DNA of 64,000 nt, taken from Neodontobutis hainanensis (taxonomy: Eukaryota > Chordata > Actinopteri > Gobiiformes > Odontobutidae). Below are positions 25,176 to 38,913 of the stretch, piece by piece (the stretch's first letter is position 1; every line of letters starts with the position of its first letter). The stretch spans positions 216,001 through 280,000 of the forward strand of contig JALDNG010000090.1 in assembly GCA_024349245.1 (NCBI GenBank), in the 5' to 3' direction. Made by a program: the position numbers and the translations under genes. The notes below the pieces were generated by a model. The model did not search any database and was not told the DNA's origin. It saw nothing but the letters and a program-made list of their open reading frames with translations.

Positions 25176-26730
25176 AGGCAAGTCAAGGCAAGGCAAGGCA
25201 ATTTTATTTATATAGCACAATTCATACACTGGGTAACTAAAAGTGCTTTACAGGAATAAAAGACAATTTACAAGATTTCGATTTAGAAACATAAGAAAAA
25301 TTAAAAGCATTATAAATGAAGAGTGCAGAAAAAAAAAAACACTTTAAGTTGAAGTGTAGGCGGAGCTAAAAAGGAAGGTTTTTAACCTCCCCTTGAACAT
25401 TGTTAAAGTCGAGGCTTGTTTTACTTCATCTGAGCTGTTCCAGGTTTTTGCTGCTGTAACTTAAACGCTGCTTCACCCTGTTTAGTTCTAACTCTGGGCA
25501 CGAGCAGAAGGCCTGTCCCAGATGTTCTCAGAGTCCGAGGAGGCTCATAAGCTACTAGCATGTCAGAAATATATTCTGTGCTGTTTTAAATTCTATTCTC
25601 TGAGCAACAGGAAGCCAGTGCAGAGATTTTAAAACTGGTGTGATGTGGTTGTACTTCCTGTTGTTAGTTAGAACCCGAGCAGCAGCGTTCTGAATCAGCT
25701 GCAGCTGTCTTAACCCTCGTTTTGAGAGACCAGTGAGCAGGCCATTACAGTAATCTAACCTGCTGCAGATAAAAGCATGAATAAGATTCTCTAAGTCTGG
25801 TTGAGACATTATCCCTTTGACTCTGGAAATGTTTTAAGGTGATAAAATGCTGATGACGTAGTTGACTTAATGTGACTCTGGAAATTCAAGTCTGAATCCA
25901 TGATGATTTCTAACCTGGTTTTTAGATTTTAGAGAAAGAGACTCGAGGTGACTGCTGACGTTTTCTCTTTGTTTCTGTCCCAAAGATGATTAGTTCAGTC
26001 TTGTTTCTGTTCAGTTGGAGAAAAATATATTGCATCCACACATCAATCTGTTTGATGCAGTGACATGGTGAATGGATCGGTCCATTTTCACCTGCTGTGA
26101 GTGAAATGTAAATCTGAGTGTCATCTGCATAATTATGGTATGATACGCCACAGCTGTGTATTAACTGGCCTAAAGGAAGCATGTAAAGATTGAATAATAG
26201 AGGTCCCAAGATAGACCCCTGTGGAACCCCACATGTCAGGGCCATTTGGTCCAATACACAGTTTCCAACCAAAACAAAGTACTTTCTGTCTTCAAGATAT
26301 GACTGAAACCATTTAAGAGCAGTTCCAGTGATACCTATCCATTCCTCTAATCTTTGTGACAGGATTTCATGGTCCACTGTATCAAACGCAGCACTCAAGT
26401 CCAACAGAACTAAGACAGAGTTCAGACGGATGTTATTTGTAAGTTCAGTCTCAGTCTGTGATGGGCCTAAATCCTGACTGAAAAGGAACACAGCAGTTGT
26501 TAAGTAATAGAAAGTCAGTAAGTTTTTCAATGACTTTCCCTAAAAATGGCAGGTTTGAAATGGGCCGATAGTTGTTGAGCACTGTAGCATCAAGACAGCT
26601 CTTCTTTAGGAGGCGCTTGATGACAAAAGTTTTTAAGGCTATTGGAAATGTTCCAGACTGTAAGGAATTAATGACTATATCAGTGAGTTGTGGTAACAAA
26701 CTGCTTAGTACTGATTTTATTACAGCCGTT
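25176..26730 (-). mobile_element. L2-group LINE, 5'-truncated copy
   Basis: The minus strand encodes most of a reverse transcriptase. Read 5' to 3', it has NNYRPISNLPFLGKVIEK near 26590, the motif A region SAAFDTVDHEILSQRLEEW near 26380, CGVPQGSILGPLLFNLYMLP near 26220, the catalytic YADDTQIY near 26130, and the C-terminal LIHAFICSRLDYCNGLLTGL near 25770, with HITPVLKSLHWLPV after it. A frameshift separates the frame holding PISNLPFLG from the one holding the catalytic motifs. The 3' end has TTTATTTATATAGCACA on the plus strand, followed by GGCAA pentamer repeats at 25176-25200. The endonuclease half is missing. Confidence 0.9.
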
Positions 26731-26962
26731 TAGCCCTTTTGAAAAACAAGTCGGTATTTTGCTGTAGTTTCTACAGAGATCAATTAGGCTTACTAAGTAA
26801 TAAGCATCCTACCATAAACATTTTTATTTAAGAAATATTGATTAGAGCATGTTGTCATTGAGTAAAGTTCAGTTCCACTGAAAATATTCAGGCATTAACA
26901 GGTGCTCAGTATTGCAACAGGAATGTAATCTTTTTAAATTAAAAATTTGCATTTCATATTTG

Positions 26963-27141
26963 GGTGCAGTAGCTTAGTGGTAGAGCGGTCGTCCTATATC
27001 CAGAAGGTTGGCGGGTCAATTCACGCTCTCCCCACAGTTCATACTGTTGTTGTTAAGCCACTTTCCCTCCAGTGGTGTTCCAGCTGTAACATTTGTGAAT
27101 GGAAGCTTAAGGTAGGCTAAATGTAATTGTAATGGCTTTTC
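26963..27141 (+). mobile_element. tRNA-derived SINE, 3'-truncated and abutting an L2 fragment
   Basis: The head GGGTGCAGTAGCTTAGTGGT and the B-box region GGCGGGTCAATTCACGCTCT are clear, and the body CCCTCCAGTGGTGTTCCAGC follows. The usual 3' tail with GTGCTATATAAA is missing. At about 27142 the sequence continues directly as L2 coding DNA. Confidence 0.8.
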
Positions 27142-27870
27142 CTATTACTGCTATGCGGAGGACACTCAACTCGACTTGTCATTTTAACCTATCAATCCGA
27201 CGGTCTCTGCTCACATCTCGGCATGTCTCAGTGACATCTCACTTTAGATGAAGGACCATCACCTGCAGCTGAAACTTGCAAAAACAGAACAGCTGGTGAT
27301 TCCAGCCAAACCTAATACCCACCACAACCTCTCCATTCAACTAGGATCATCAACCATTACACCATCCAGCACTGCCAGAAATCTGGGAGTGGTAATTGAT
27401 GATCAACTAAACTTCACAAGTCATGTTGCCAGCACCACCAGGTCCTGTAGATTCATCCTCTACAACATTAGGAAAATTAGACCTTTCCTATCGGACCACT
27501 CTACGCAAATCCTAGTCCAGGCTCTTGTCTTGTCCAAACTGGATTATTGCAATGCTCTACTGGCTGGACTCCCTGCCTGCACAACCAAACGCATCAAGTT
27601 CAAAGCTTTGCTCTTGGCCTACAAGACCACCACTGGCTCCGCCCACTCATATCTTCACTCACTGATACAGACCTATGTTCTACCAGATCCCTGCACTCTG
27701 CAAATGAACAAGTTCTGGTGGTACCATCCCAAAAAGAAAAAAAAAGAAAAAATTACTCTCACATACCTTCTCTGGATCTGTTCCACATTGGTGGAATGAT
27801 CTACCTGCTGCTACAAGATCAGCAGATTCTGTAGCAATCTTTAAAAAAACACAAGAAAACCATAGATTGT
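27142..27870 (+). mobile_element. L2-group LINE 3' fragment (different subfamily from the 25-26.7 kb copy)
   Basis: The fragment starts at the catalytic motif, mutated to CYAEDTQLDL (YADD to YAED). It continues with WMKDHHLQLKLAKTEQLV-like sequence, SSTARNLGVVIDDQLNFTSH, RKIRPFLSDHSTQILVQALV, KLDYCNALLAGLPACTTK and then FKALLLAYKTTTGSAHSYLH. The expected block between GLPAC and the FKALLLAY segment (about 40 codons holding NAAAR and HWLPV in relatives) is deleted. Terminal codons are shifted near an A-rich run at 27733-27752. Confidence 0.85.
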
Positions 27871-29529
27871 AAATAAAATGGAGGTAATCCGCTCATTGGT
27901 CCTCGATTTACCGATATTGTCGTTATGAAAGAGCAATAAAATGGAGGTTACATCCGAGTTTTCCACTTTTACTGCATAGTAAAACAATAGTTTTCAGATA
28001 GCATAAACGGACATATTAATCAAAAGTTCACCTCCCTCAGAGTTGTCACGTATAGTAAAAACTTAGCTCTAGAGACCAGGCTGTAAACTTGATTTTTATA
28101 CTTGTAAATTCGCCATTGGGTTAATGTAATGTAATTGGCTACGGATAGTCTTTTGTGACTGTAGCTTTGTACTGATGTTTCTATAAATCTATGGTGAGGC
28201 AGGCCCCCCATGACCTATCCCGCTTGGGGGATAGGTCATAGATAAACACAGGCTTCTAAAGCTCTTATTTTTGGCTCCTTGATTTGCTGCTCCTTGCTTA
28301 AACAGTTTAAGTTATTCTACATGTTGCATCTTTACCGCTGTCACAAAATCTCTTACTCTAAGGGCGGAGGACAGAGGAGACTTTTATTAGGCATGAGCAA
28401 CATAACACAAGAGCTTTCATTGAAGAAGTGAAACTCGGTAAAAAAAAACAAAAACACAATGTGCACTGTTGGAGGATGCAGAATAGGCAATGATAGAAAC
28501 AGTATATAGAGAAAATGTGCCAGCCACTTCACAAGAGAATGAATCAACACAAAAGGGTCAATCCTGGTAAAGCTGAGACTGCAGTCCACCTTCACCTCAA
28601 AGAGAATGGCATTCCTTTGGGAGAGCACAGTATGAACCTTGGCCAGGGAGGCCTGTAATGGCTATAGTTTCTTGCTAATATTGCAACAACACAGCAGGCA
28701 ACAAATTAGTCCATAAGAGAAAAATTAACTCCTAATTATAGATGTGACCAGATTTCTCACCTCTATCTCATTTAGTATCGTTAACTTGGACAATAATATA
28801 AATAAATGGGAAATACTTCTGTTTTTCTTGCTGTGGCTGGCCTATATCTTTTTGTTGCTTGTGTAAGGATCCATAGACCTGAGTGAATACATCAGTTCAA
28901 AATACAATACAAAATAAATATAATAATGTAAAAGCATAAGGTGAAGTTTAAGGTTGTAAGCACTGCTGGTAGATTGATATCCAGTCAAAGTGTCTGGAAA
29001 GAAGCCTCAGTGGCAGATAGGCATGTGAAATATGTCTACGTCCATCAATTTAAAGTGCATTTTCAACCTCATCCCCCTACTTTTGCCATAAAAGATCCTA
29101 CAAGGTGGCCGCCTCTGTGATTCATGTTGGGGTCTTGTTTCATGACCCTTTATGGACTCTGACATTAAAGCAACTATTGATTCATAAACCAGCTCTGTCA
29201 AGGTCAAGATCCACTGAATTGCCGTTGTAATACTTGAGTTAAAAAGCAACAAACAAACAGATTCAATGTGATCTGAACTTCATCTAAGTGAAGGGTATGG
29301 ACAAACGTGTGTCTAAAAATAACTACACAAAACAATTCTGATCTTTCATGTCTTTATCGAACACACTCATTCAACATTCAAAATGGCAGTGGAAAAAGTA
29401 AGTGTACCCTTAATTAATAAGATTTAGTTTTTTTGAAGCCATTCTGTTGTGGACTTGCTCTGGTGTTTTGGGTCGTCCTGTTGCATCACCCACCTTCTAC
29501 ACAGTTTCACTCCCAAAGTGTTTTCACCT
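27871..29529. other. intergenic, no gene recognised
   Basis: AT-rich unique-looking sequence. An AATAAAATGGAGGT string recurs about 60 bp apart near 27870 and 27935. No supported exon or complete repeat was found. Confidence 0.4.
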
Positions 29530-29700
29530 GGGACGGCAGTGGCTCAGTGGTAGAGTTGTTGTCCTTCAACTGGAATGTAGGTGGTTCAATTCCTGTTCTC
29601 ACCACAGTTTAAACAGTTGTTGTGTCCTTGAGCAAGACTTAACACTCCTTACCTTCAGTGTCTGTGGCACTGGTGTAAGAATGTTTAGGGAATATATTTA
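29530..29700 (+). mobile_element. tRNA-derived SINE, partial
   Basis: GGGACGGCAGTGGCTCAGTG head, GGTGGTTCAATTCCTGTTCT B-box region, GTTGTGTCCTTGAGCAAGAC body and CAGTGTCTGTGGCACTGGTG. It stops at the point where other copies carry TATGAATGTGTGTGA, the segment amplified in the 40.5-48.7 kb array. Confidence 0.8.
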
Positions 29701-29914
29701 TTATTTATTTTATTCTGGAAAAAATAAGAAGTAACAAAGGTTGGAAACGAAGGGCTTAAAAAAAGTAAAACAATGGCCGGATATAAATAAATTAACTCTC
29801 AATATCTTACTTTATCATCTTATTCAATGACAAAAATAAAAAGCTGGCTAGATCAATAAAAATAGATGTGACTGATATTCAAAAGTAAAATAAGGGGACT
29901 ACTCTTATTTTAGT

Positions 29915-30055
29915 AGCGTGAGAATGTTGGGACAACGGATGGAAATTAGCTTACGGCTACAATCTGGAATGTTTACTGTGTCTCATTTATGTTCATTAAC
30001 ATGCACTGTCCCAATCAAATGAATAAACTTAATAAAAAAAACTTAATACTCTTCT
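29915..30055 (+). mobile_element. LINE 3' UTR tail
   Basis: GGGACAACGGATGGAAATTA, then CTACAATCTGGAATGTTTAC and CATGCACTGTCCCAATCAAA before an A-rich end. A second copy of the last part adjoins the right edge of the minisatellite at about 48704-48770. I take it to be the 3' UTR of a non-LTR element of uncertain clade. Confidence 0.5.
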
Positions 30056-33000
30056 TCCTGTTCTTTTTTGGTTTATGGATTCTGGAAGCTATACTTGTTT
30101 ACTTTTATTTAAATTTTGTGGTTGTGTATTTTGTTTTGTGGCCAGAGTGGCATGAATAAAAGAAAAAAAATAATAAAAGAAAAACCTATCTTACAGTTTT
30201 AGTCCCATTATTGTCGTACAAGCTGCAGAGTCATCTAAATAATTTTATATCCATTCACCTTGTCTTTAGTCCTGTTTCAATAAAAAGTGATTTGGAGGTC
30301 AACAAAAATAAATGTTTGATGTCAGATTAGGTGTATTGTTGGGATACTTTTTAATAACCATATTTTCAATTTTTCTCATGTTGCTTAAATCCATTGCATT
30401 TCAATTTTCAGCTGTCAACTTTTTGGAGACCTTTGTGTTGAATGAGTGCTTTTAAGTTACAACTAAACAAGTGACAAAATGAAGGGCTCGAGGGGTCACA
30501 CTTTAAAGAAATGAAAAATATAAGGAAAGCATTGAGAGTAAATTGAAATCAAAATGTTCAGAGGAGCCAAGGAGCAAAGCAGAGAAAAGCAATGTTCAGA
30601 ATAGTTTTTTTTTGTTTGCATTGTTTGATGTTATTTCAAAGTCTTGTTGAGTTAGTGCTGTTGGATAATTGTGGTCACGACCAGTGTCACAGCAGCAGCC
30701 CGTCACAGAGGCGTCCTGATGTGACCCTGCCACTACAGCTGTCACCAAGTTGCTGCATATCCATAACCATGTCCTACTATTTAAGCATATTTTTGAATTT
30801 ACACAGAAACTAAAACGTTTCAAGTGTTACTAAAGGAAGCCACACTGATGGATTATACCTGCATGACATTGGCCCTGATTCTTATCTTCCGACAAGTCTC
30901 GCAAAGCCCTGCTGATTGTTAGAATGTAATACCAGGGTAGTTATCAAACTTGTTTATTTTTGTGCGTAAGGACAAATGAGCTTATTGGGCATGGTCACAT
31001 GGAATGGAGTTAGTATACTGCTCAGATAGTAAGTAAAAGCAGGAAATACAAGTAAAGATAGCTATACAGCAAAGTAATGAGTTTAAAATGCAGCAATGCT
31101 AATTGCCTAATTACCATTATTACTATAACGTAGAACATCTTGAAGGAGATTTGGGGAAACGTCATGTAGTAAATCTTATACCAACATTGAAAAATAATCC
31201 AGACCTTGCGCAGCAGATGGTGCTGGTCCCGGTCCTAAGTCATGGCAAGATGCTGGCATCAAGAGAATGTACGATCTATGGGACAAAAGCTCCAAGGAAT
31301 CAATTTAACAGACTTGCATGGAATTTCAGGTCAGTCAGGCATTATATAAAGACAAAAAAAAAATGCTCTCAAACTCCCTAATGATGCACATCTGTTAGAA
31401 TATACAGTCATGGACTGCCAAGAACGTGGACGACAAATGTAAAACTATTCAAAGGGACCAGATACCTATGTCCTAAGAGTTGTGGAAGGCAGTATGCAGA
31501 GGTTAGTCTGGTGATAGGGAATACAATCATCTCCAGCCCATTGTTTTGTCTGTTGGGACTAATGCCTGAGGCCTTAAGAACACAAAGGGGTTGTTCAGTT
31601 TCTGTTGATGCTGGCCAGAAAAGCAATCATGGCCAGGTGGGTTGGAGGTGATGCTCCCACTATCGAGCCGTGGAGAGCGGGTGTCAGAGGTGGTGTCCCT
31701 CAAAAAGTTGAGATTTTGTTTCAATTTGTCTTGGCCACATTTGTTTAAAAAACTTTTTGCTGTTTGTTTTGTGCTACAAGTAGAAACTCAATAAAAAGTA
31801 CAGCAATGCTCTCACAGAGAACAGTACTTGAGACTTGCAGGTCACGGCAAAAAACAAACAATCTTGAGGTCTGCCATATAATGTTTTAAAGTTTTAAACA
31901 AAAACTGGCAATTGAGGGATGATGGCTTTTAACATCTCCTCTTCTTTTACCAAAATGATCATCACAAGGCATCCACCGATCACAAGGACACATGTTGAGT
32001 TCCTCAGTGGCAGCCTGTCACCGTCTGAATCCACTGCTACATTTTGGTTGGGTCAGTGGGAAGTGGAGAGAGACTGACAAACAGCAGAGGCTCTCATTAG
32101 CCACCGGTCCCATGCCGAGACAGACAGTTAATTAAGATGGAGGTCAGGGTAGAGGCTGTATCTGGGACTGTAGGGGCATGCAAACTCCTGTCTTCACAAA
32201 ACAACTAAAAGTCAAGCTTTTGCTGATGAAATGGAGAAGACAGTGTGTCACAAAGGATTGAAGTAGAGGCCATTGCTGCTGAAGAGGCACACTGTTTTAA
32301 ATTTGTGCATGGGCTTGATTATGTATGGGATCAACCAGACCTAGACTGACAGAACACTTAATGCCTCTGTTCCTCCTTCTTAGAAAATAGTTGTCGGTCG
32401 TACTGACACCATTCCTCAGGAATATGACAGATATCATGTCACAGATTATATTTTTATTTCTGAATGCATCAATAGTACAGTCAATACTGCACTCGACGCT
32501 GATGGGAAACCTTTAACCCTGATTGATTTTACCGTGACCTTTTGCTCGGTTTCCCTACCAGTAGACGCGAACATTATTGTTGAAGAGATTGATTGAAACC
32601 AGACTCAGCTTGAGTTTCGGGCCCACACTTTTCCTGAAAATGGGAAAGTTCTTTTTTTGCTTTTAAATGATAATGTTTCTGCACACACATATTTATAGTT
32701 GCTTCGGTGTGGACAGTTCTAGAAATCTGCATCAGGCAGTAACCATGATAAATACTTTAGTGATGTTACCTTCTCTCTCGATGCCTCTAAGCACTGCCAA
32801 CTCATCTATTTCATTTGGGAGAGATCTCTTTCTCCCATAGCCACAGTCTCCTCCATGTCTAACTGTTCTCAAAATATAAGGCTCCTGTACAACAGTGTTA
32901 CCTTGCTAACCTGGATTAGCAGAGTAAACTTTGTAGATAATCCTATCCAAACAGTATCATAGATTTCTCAATGGCTAACACTCTCCGGGGCAGCTAAAGA

Positions 33001-34608
33001 GCGCAAGTCCTAAACGCATATATGTGTTAATACTGAACAGCATTCTGTTTTTTACTGTTTGTTTTATGTTTATTTGTTGTGTGAAAGGATTTGTCAATAT
33101 TTCGGGCCAAATGAACGAGTTAAAAAAGGCGAACAAAGGAAGTGGAAAGTGTGGCTATCAGTCAGGTTTCAAAAACACTAGACTCACATAATATGTTGTT
33201 TTATATTTTGTATGACAACTATACACAATGACAGATACTACCTGTGCAGCTCTTGATAATGAGCATGTGTTTCACAGTGCATTTGAAGTTTCAGCTTTTT
33301 ACAAATTTGAAGACTGTAGTGTGAAACCAAAACGTAGCGAATCCTCAATCCTTAAAAGGATTCTCAGTTCTGATTGTATGGGTGACATTTCAATATCCAT
33401 GTACAAATACTGTGTCAATGGACTGTTGTACTTCTACTGCATTTGACAATTTTATGCAATAAACCTGGTTGTATACGGTACCAAACTAGTCTAAATAAAT
33501 ATTAGGCTGAACAAAATGGCATTCAGTGACATTTGAAAATGTAAAAAGAGACAACATTCTGAATCCGGAGGACATTTTTTTCAAAGTCCATGTACTTAAC
33601 TTTGAACTATAAAGCCAAGTTCCTCAAATTGAAAGGCTTGGCGTCCTGCTGCGCACTAACTCCCAGCTCTCGTATGTCACACAAATAAATGCAGAAGGAC
33701 AACTTTGTGATATCACTTCTAATTAATGTGTAATCAGTAGGCATGGCCAATCAATGTCCTCAGCCCGCCTCGCTGCATCCTCTAATAGAAGCCCAATTTT
33801 CTTTTTAAAAATCCAGTCCTTCTAATAGGACCAGCCTAAGTTTGGATATAAAAAAAGAACCCTGCAGCGTCATAATGACCGTCTGTTGATCTTTCTCTGG
33901 TGGGGAGGCTGTGGAAAAGCCTCTGAAATGCGGGTTTTACTCGAGGAAGTGTCGAGTCGGATGGCTGGCTGGCTGTGGTTGCCAGTTCCAAGGGGCTCCA
34001 TGGTGCCAATTTTGATGTGCAGGTGGATCACCGTGACTCCAGGCAGAACTCCAGACAGGGGAGAGATGAGCACTGTCTTTGAGTAGATTTTGAGTTTGGT
34101 CTCAGGAGGGAACAGTGCTGCAGATTCAACAGGGTGTGTTCTGAATGCACCCTCTGAGCTTCCATCAGTGTAATTATCAATTTAGTTAAAAGGATCATTG
34201 TGGTAATAATTGTGTAGTATAATCACATCAAACACCAAGATTGGAGTTTTAAGGGTGAAATGGCAATCTACCAACAATACACACTTTTGAACCAATGGCT
34301 ATATTATAATAATAATGGCTATTGACTAATCTACTTAATTGGATCACTTTCTTTGTCCCTGTACATGTTATAAAAGAAAAACAGGAAAGTCTCAAAATGT
34401 TGATGTTGGTAGGAAGTGGCTTTCTGTTGGGACAAGGTCTGAAGAAAACTTGGTGTAAAGCAGCTTTAATCATGTCCGACTTCTCTGAAGGTGGGCTGTT
34501 ATTCAGTGGACCTTTTTTTCTCAAAGACTAAAACTACTGCCAACCAAACTAACAACCTAACTGTGTGTTCAAACACACTTGGGTCTTGCTTCTGCCTTTG
34601 TTTCTCCC

Positions 34609-34613
<5 letters not shown>
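30056..34613. other. intergenic, no gene recognised; possible conserved non-coding blocks
   Basis: No exon with domain support. The stretches 32000-32170 and 32500-32640 are unique, of even composition and contain homeodomain-like motifs (TTAATTAA, TGATTGATT). They resemble the texture of conserved non-coding elements. This is only an impression. Confidence 0.3.

Positions 34614-34615
<2 letters not shown>

Positions 34616-34641
<26 letters not shown>
34616..34641. repeat. (GT)n microsatellite
   Basis: About 13 uninterrupted GT dinucleotides. Confidence 0.95.
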
Positions 34642-36047
34642 GGCGGAGTCTTCTGGGAACTGGCAGCTTCTCACCTGTGGGTAATCTACAATCAAGCCCC
34701 AGCCTTCAAAGAGCCAGCTCTCCAGCTAGACTCTGCCAGATTGTTCTGTCAAGTCAGATGGTGAGTTTCAATAGGCTGCTCTAGTTTTGCGGTGACTTAC
34801 CTTGTGCCTAGACTTCTCATTCTAATCCTTGTTTTCTGTTTGTTCCAGTTACCGTTTGAATACTCCTGGTGTCTGCTGTGTTACCTCACATTTCCCTGGA
34901 AGACCTACACCCTTGCTTTCCCATTTGTTGAACAATAAACTACTTACCTTGTCCTTAAGTCTTGTGTCCATGTTTGAGTCCAAACCTTTGAGATGCAACA
35001 AGCTGTATGCTATACTACTACTACAAGGACAGATCACTTCTAAAAAGCTTTCTGAGTGAACAATTTCAACTAAATTCTTGCAGTGACGTGAAATAATGGT
35101 CTGACAGTGCCACAGTTTTTATCTTTTGATTAGAAACCTGCAACAGACGTTTATTTCTGGTGTACAAACTGAAGTCAAGTAAAGTACAATGTTTGCCTCT
35201 GGAAAGCTATTAAACTGAGCTAAAAAGTTTATTTTTATTTTTTTTATAGTCAAAGCTGTAAACAATCAAAAGACAAAACCATTGTGGATGACAAACTGCG
35301 ACGTGGAGCCTGTCTTGTTAAATGGCGACAAAATGTAAATGAGATGTGATCACAGCATCAGACAGCGCCGGTGCAGCAGGGAGTCCCTTTGATCTGCAGC
35401 TCTCGTCTGTTAACTTTCACATGGAGAGAGTTTGTTTGGATGTCTAACTCCAGATAATGTAAAACAATGCAGCACAGTTCTTATTTGTTTTCCACTCAGT
35501 TTAGTTCCAGTATTTTGTTGGTGTATTACATTAGACTGTCTATGCTTGAAACCATGTAATTGTGTGAGTTCAGACAAAGTGCCTTTTTCTTCCATTTACA
35601 AGAAAAGGAAGAGTCTTCAGTTCAAAAATATAGTGTGTCTTGTATGTGTCTTTTGCTTTTACAGTCAGTTCCCCAGAGTCAGTCTCTTATCACAAAACAT
35701 GCCCCATAAACCACTGAGTGACAGTCCAGCCTGCATCAACACCACGGACAGAGTCACATCTCTCAGACTGGCAGGTGGATATATACACATACAATACTGT
35801 ATTTAATAGTTTTCTTTCTTGGGTTAAGCATATTCTGAATCAAGGTTCTATGAGGGCTTTTGTGGATAGATTTTGCATTTCTTTCTCTGGATATCAATGT
35901 GGTCAGAGTGCACCTGGCAGAGAAAGGGGAAAGGCAGTAAGGACATGTTGACTAAACTATGTAAATACTTTGAATGGAGCCATCAGTCCCAATAATATAA
36001 GTTCTGTTTTGTAAAACGGGTATGTAGAACAACAAGGGATAGCTTTA
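34642..36047. other. intergenic, no gene recognised
   Basis: Unique-looking sequence. The 124-codon plus-strand frame at 35432-35806 shows no domain, no codon pattern and no splice context that would support a gene. Confidence 0.4.
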
Positions 36048-36257
36048 CATTTATCTGATGCTTTTATCCAAAGCGACTTACATTAAGCTTCTATTTACCA
36101 GTGTTACAGCTGGAACACTACTGGAGGCAAGGTGGGTTAAGTGTCTTGCCCAAGGACACAACAACAGTATGAACTGTGGGGAGAGCGGGAATTGAACCCC
36201 CAACCTCTCAATTATGGAATGTGCAGTGGCTCTATCATTGAGCCACTGCACCAAGAT
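36048..36257 (-). mobile_element. tRNA-derived SINE
   Basis: Reversed copy. The minus strand starts at the head (TGCAGTGGCTCAATGATAGA), followed by GGTTCAATTCCCGCTCTCC, GTCCTTGGGCAAGACACTTA and CTCCAGTAGTGTTCCAGC. Its 3' end carries the GTAAGTCGCTTTGGATAAAA segment found at the tail of several fish SINEs. Confidence 0.8.
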
Positions 36258-36739
36258 TTATAATTTTCCCACTTGAAAACTCTACACGCACATTACCTGG
36301 CATTGAGAAATGATAAACGTCAGTTTACTTGATTAGCCATGTATTGCTTGGTTGTATTGTTTGCATTGATTATTATTAATTTTATTTCAATTAATAAAAG
36401 ATCTTCTCATAAGTCAAAGAAGTCACCCTTTCCCTTAATGTTATTCCAAATGACTGTATATAGTTTACCATGTGCACATTTTTTTTTTTCAATTGCTTTA
36501 GCTTATATCTTAAACTCAACAAAACTAAAAGTAAATGTATTACAAGAAGAATCAGATTTGTTCAGTGAGACAAACATATAAGAGAATTTTCTTTTTCAGA
36601 ATTTACATGCACATATGTCACAAAATAGAAAACCTTACTTGTTCAAGAGCTGAACCAGAGTGGAATGAGAAGTGGATGGGAAATGAGAACTGTAAGTTAA
36701 TCTTGTCATGTTTGGGGCAGCTCCTGTTCTCGTAGGTGA

Positions 36740-36753
36740 CCACTAGATGGCAC
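36740..36753 (+). promoter_or_regulatory. CTCF-like motif
   Basis: CCACTAGATGGCAC fits the vertebrate CTCF core CCASYAGRKGGCRS at all 14 positions. Binding is not shown by the sequence. Confidence 0.35.
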
Positions 36754-37974
36754 TCCAATGCTGAGTGTGCAACAACAACAAGCCACAGCACAGAGAGACA
36801 GGAGCAAACACAGAATTAATCAGGTATTTCTAACCAGGACTGAATCATGCAACACCCAGACTGTTAGTGTGAAGTAATGGAAAACGAATCAACAAACATA
36901 AACTTATTAACGTTTTAACACTTGTGTCTCTCACTCACACTTTGGGGAGAAATGACAGGTTGGAATTATCCCTTTTTTTTAACGTTACCACCATCCTCAG
37001 TTTGTGAAGCTTTATTTATCACATTTGAAAAAAGACTGTGGTATTTTTAACACCACATAAAAAATAACATTTTTTTCTAATCTTTATTAACCAGATAGAC
37101 CTGCTCCACAGAACAAAGTCTGTTCCACAGTATCTGGGACGACTACCATTGAAAGCGTTTGCAAAAGAGAAGGTACTTTAAATGAATACCTGGTTGGTTA
37201 TTGGATTTATCACAAAAGTTTCATCCATTCAGAGCAACACCAGGTTGTTTGCATTTGTAACAGAAAAACAGTCTCTTCATTTTCAAACCTAAAACACGCC
37301 CGGACCTGTCAGTGCTGCAGCCTCATCACAACAAGCAGTTTGGACTGTGGATACTTTGCTTAGAGCATTCAAGATGGATTTTGGGGAGTTTGTAAACTCA
37401 CACATCTCGTGAGAAACCAGCTGCAGTGCAAGGTTAACTCTTTTGAGCCCATTTGGTTTTACTGCAGGAATCCTGTGCTTAGTGTTATTAGGTTCTGTTT
37501 CCTGTTTTCAAAATTATACAAAACAAAAAATGACATAACAGAAGGAATAAATGCCTGAAAGAGAAATAGTGGAATTTCTGCTCTGCAAAAAATGTCAACA
37601 GATTTCTGACAAGTCTGTAATCATAAGGGGTTTTAATGGTACACTGTGTTAGTGACTGCAAAATCGAAACACTTATTAGAGAAGTAACAGCAACATTGTG
37701 GCACCAACATTTTTCAATAAGGTTACAATACCATCAGAAACCCATAGCAGCCTGTGCCGAGTACAGATATTTGATTCCAGGAATTGAAACCAAAAGTCCT
37801 AGCCCTGATTTTAATGTTGTGTCCGTCATCACAGCCTGGTCACATATTCTGTCATGGAGCAATGTGCTATTGATGATCTGATTTTTGTTCTGTTCTCAAA
37901 TGTCTGGAGGGTCTGCGCAAGAGAGAGATATAGCATGCATACATGACAAGAATCCAAATGCCCAAGCCACTCCA

Positions 37975-38360
37975 GCCCCATTTACTTAAGATGTCTAATT
38001 TCCTGAGTGATTGCGTTCACTCTGTATTTGTGCCTGTGTCTAAATTGTTGGCAGGTGCATCCATTTCCCTGAGTGATTGGGATTCCGAGTTGGCCTCTGG
38101 CATTTTGAGATAACAATATTTTTCAAACCCAGGTGGTGAATATCATACATCAAGTGCGCCGCCACCTCATTTGCCTTTCAAGCCTCATTCATGCAACAAG
38201 TCAAACCAAACAAAATTATCCCCCGAGCTTTTATTGGCAGTATGGGGCTGCTATTACTGTTACTGCTATAACGGCTGAAATAGAAACATCATTTGGACCC
38301 ACTAAATGTGCACAGGGAAGCCGAGGAGAAAAGGCAAGACGTAGCTTTTGACTTTGCTTG
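37975..38360. other. candidate conserved non-coding element
   Basis: Unique, non-repetitive sequence without a coding frame. It contains an internal near-repeat (CCTGAGTGATTG at about 38003 and 38072), TAA-rich homeodomain-like motifs and a CAGGTG E-box at 38132-38137. Regulatory function is inference. Confidence 0.25.
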
Positions 38361-38913
38361 AACAAAGAACAAATTAGTTTTCATTCAGAGAAACTCTGAT
38401 CAAAGCGTATCAATGGCAGTTCTCTCAAGGCTTCTGCCGTATCCTGTACAAACAGTGGTACTATTGAGCAGACTGTCAGATTCAGGGCTCTGCTCAGTAT
38501 TCCACAGCAGAAACTTTCTTTGTTTTAGTACTGATCATTGGGCTTCAGGGACTGAGAAATAAATATGCACAGACCACCCTTGATAAGAATTGATTGTACA
38601 AAACCAAGAATTTTTGGAACTAAGAAAAATATATAGATACTAAAGCTACACAGAATACTATCATACTCCTTTTAGAATGCTGCTGAGTGTCTCTTTAGAC
38701 AGTGCCTTACCTTGCCTTACCAATACCTTTAAACAGAACAACTGTATCTGGTGCTACAGGAGACAAACAGGAGACAAAAGAAATGCAGATGGAGCTTCAC
38801 TGTTGCTCTGACTGTAAGGGGATTGATCACTAACTACTGGTCATTCGTAGTCCAATATTTTGCTGAGTTTTACTATACATAGTTTAAAGCCTAGTTTAAA
38901 GCCTAACCTTTAG

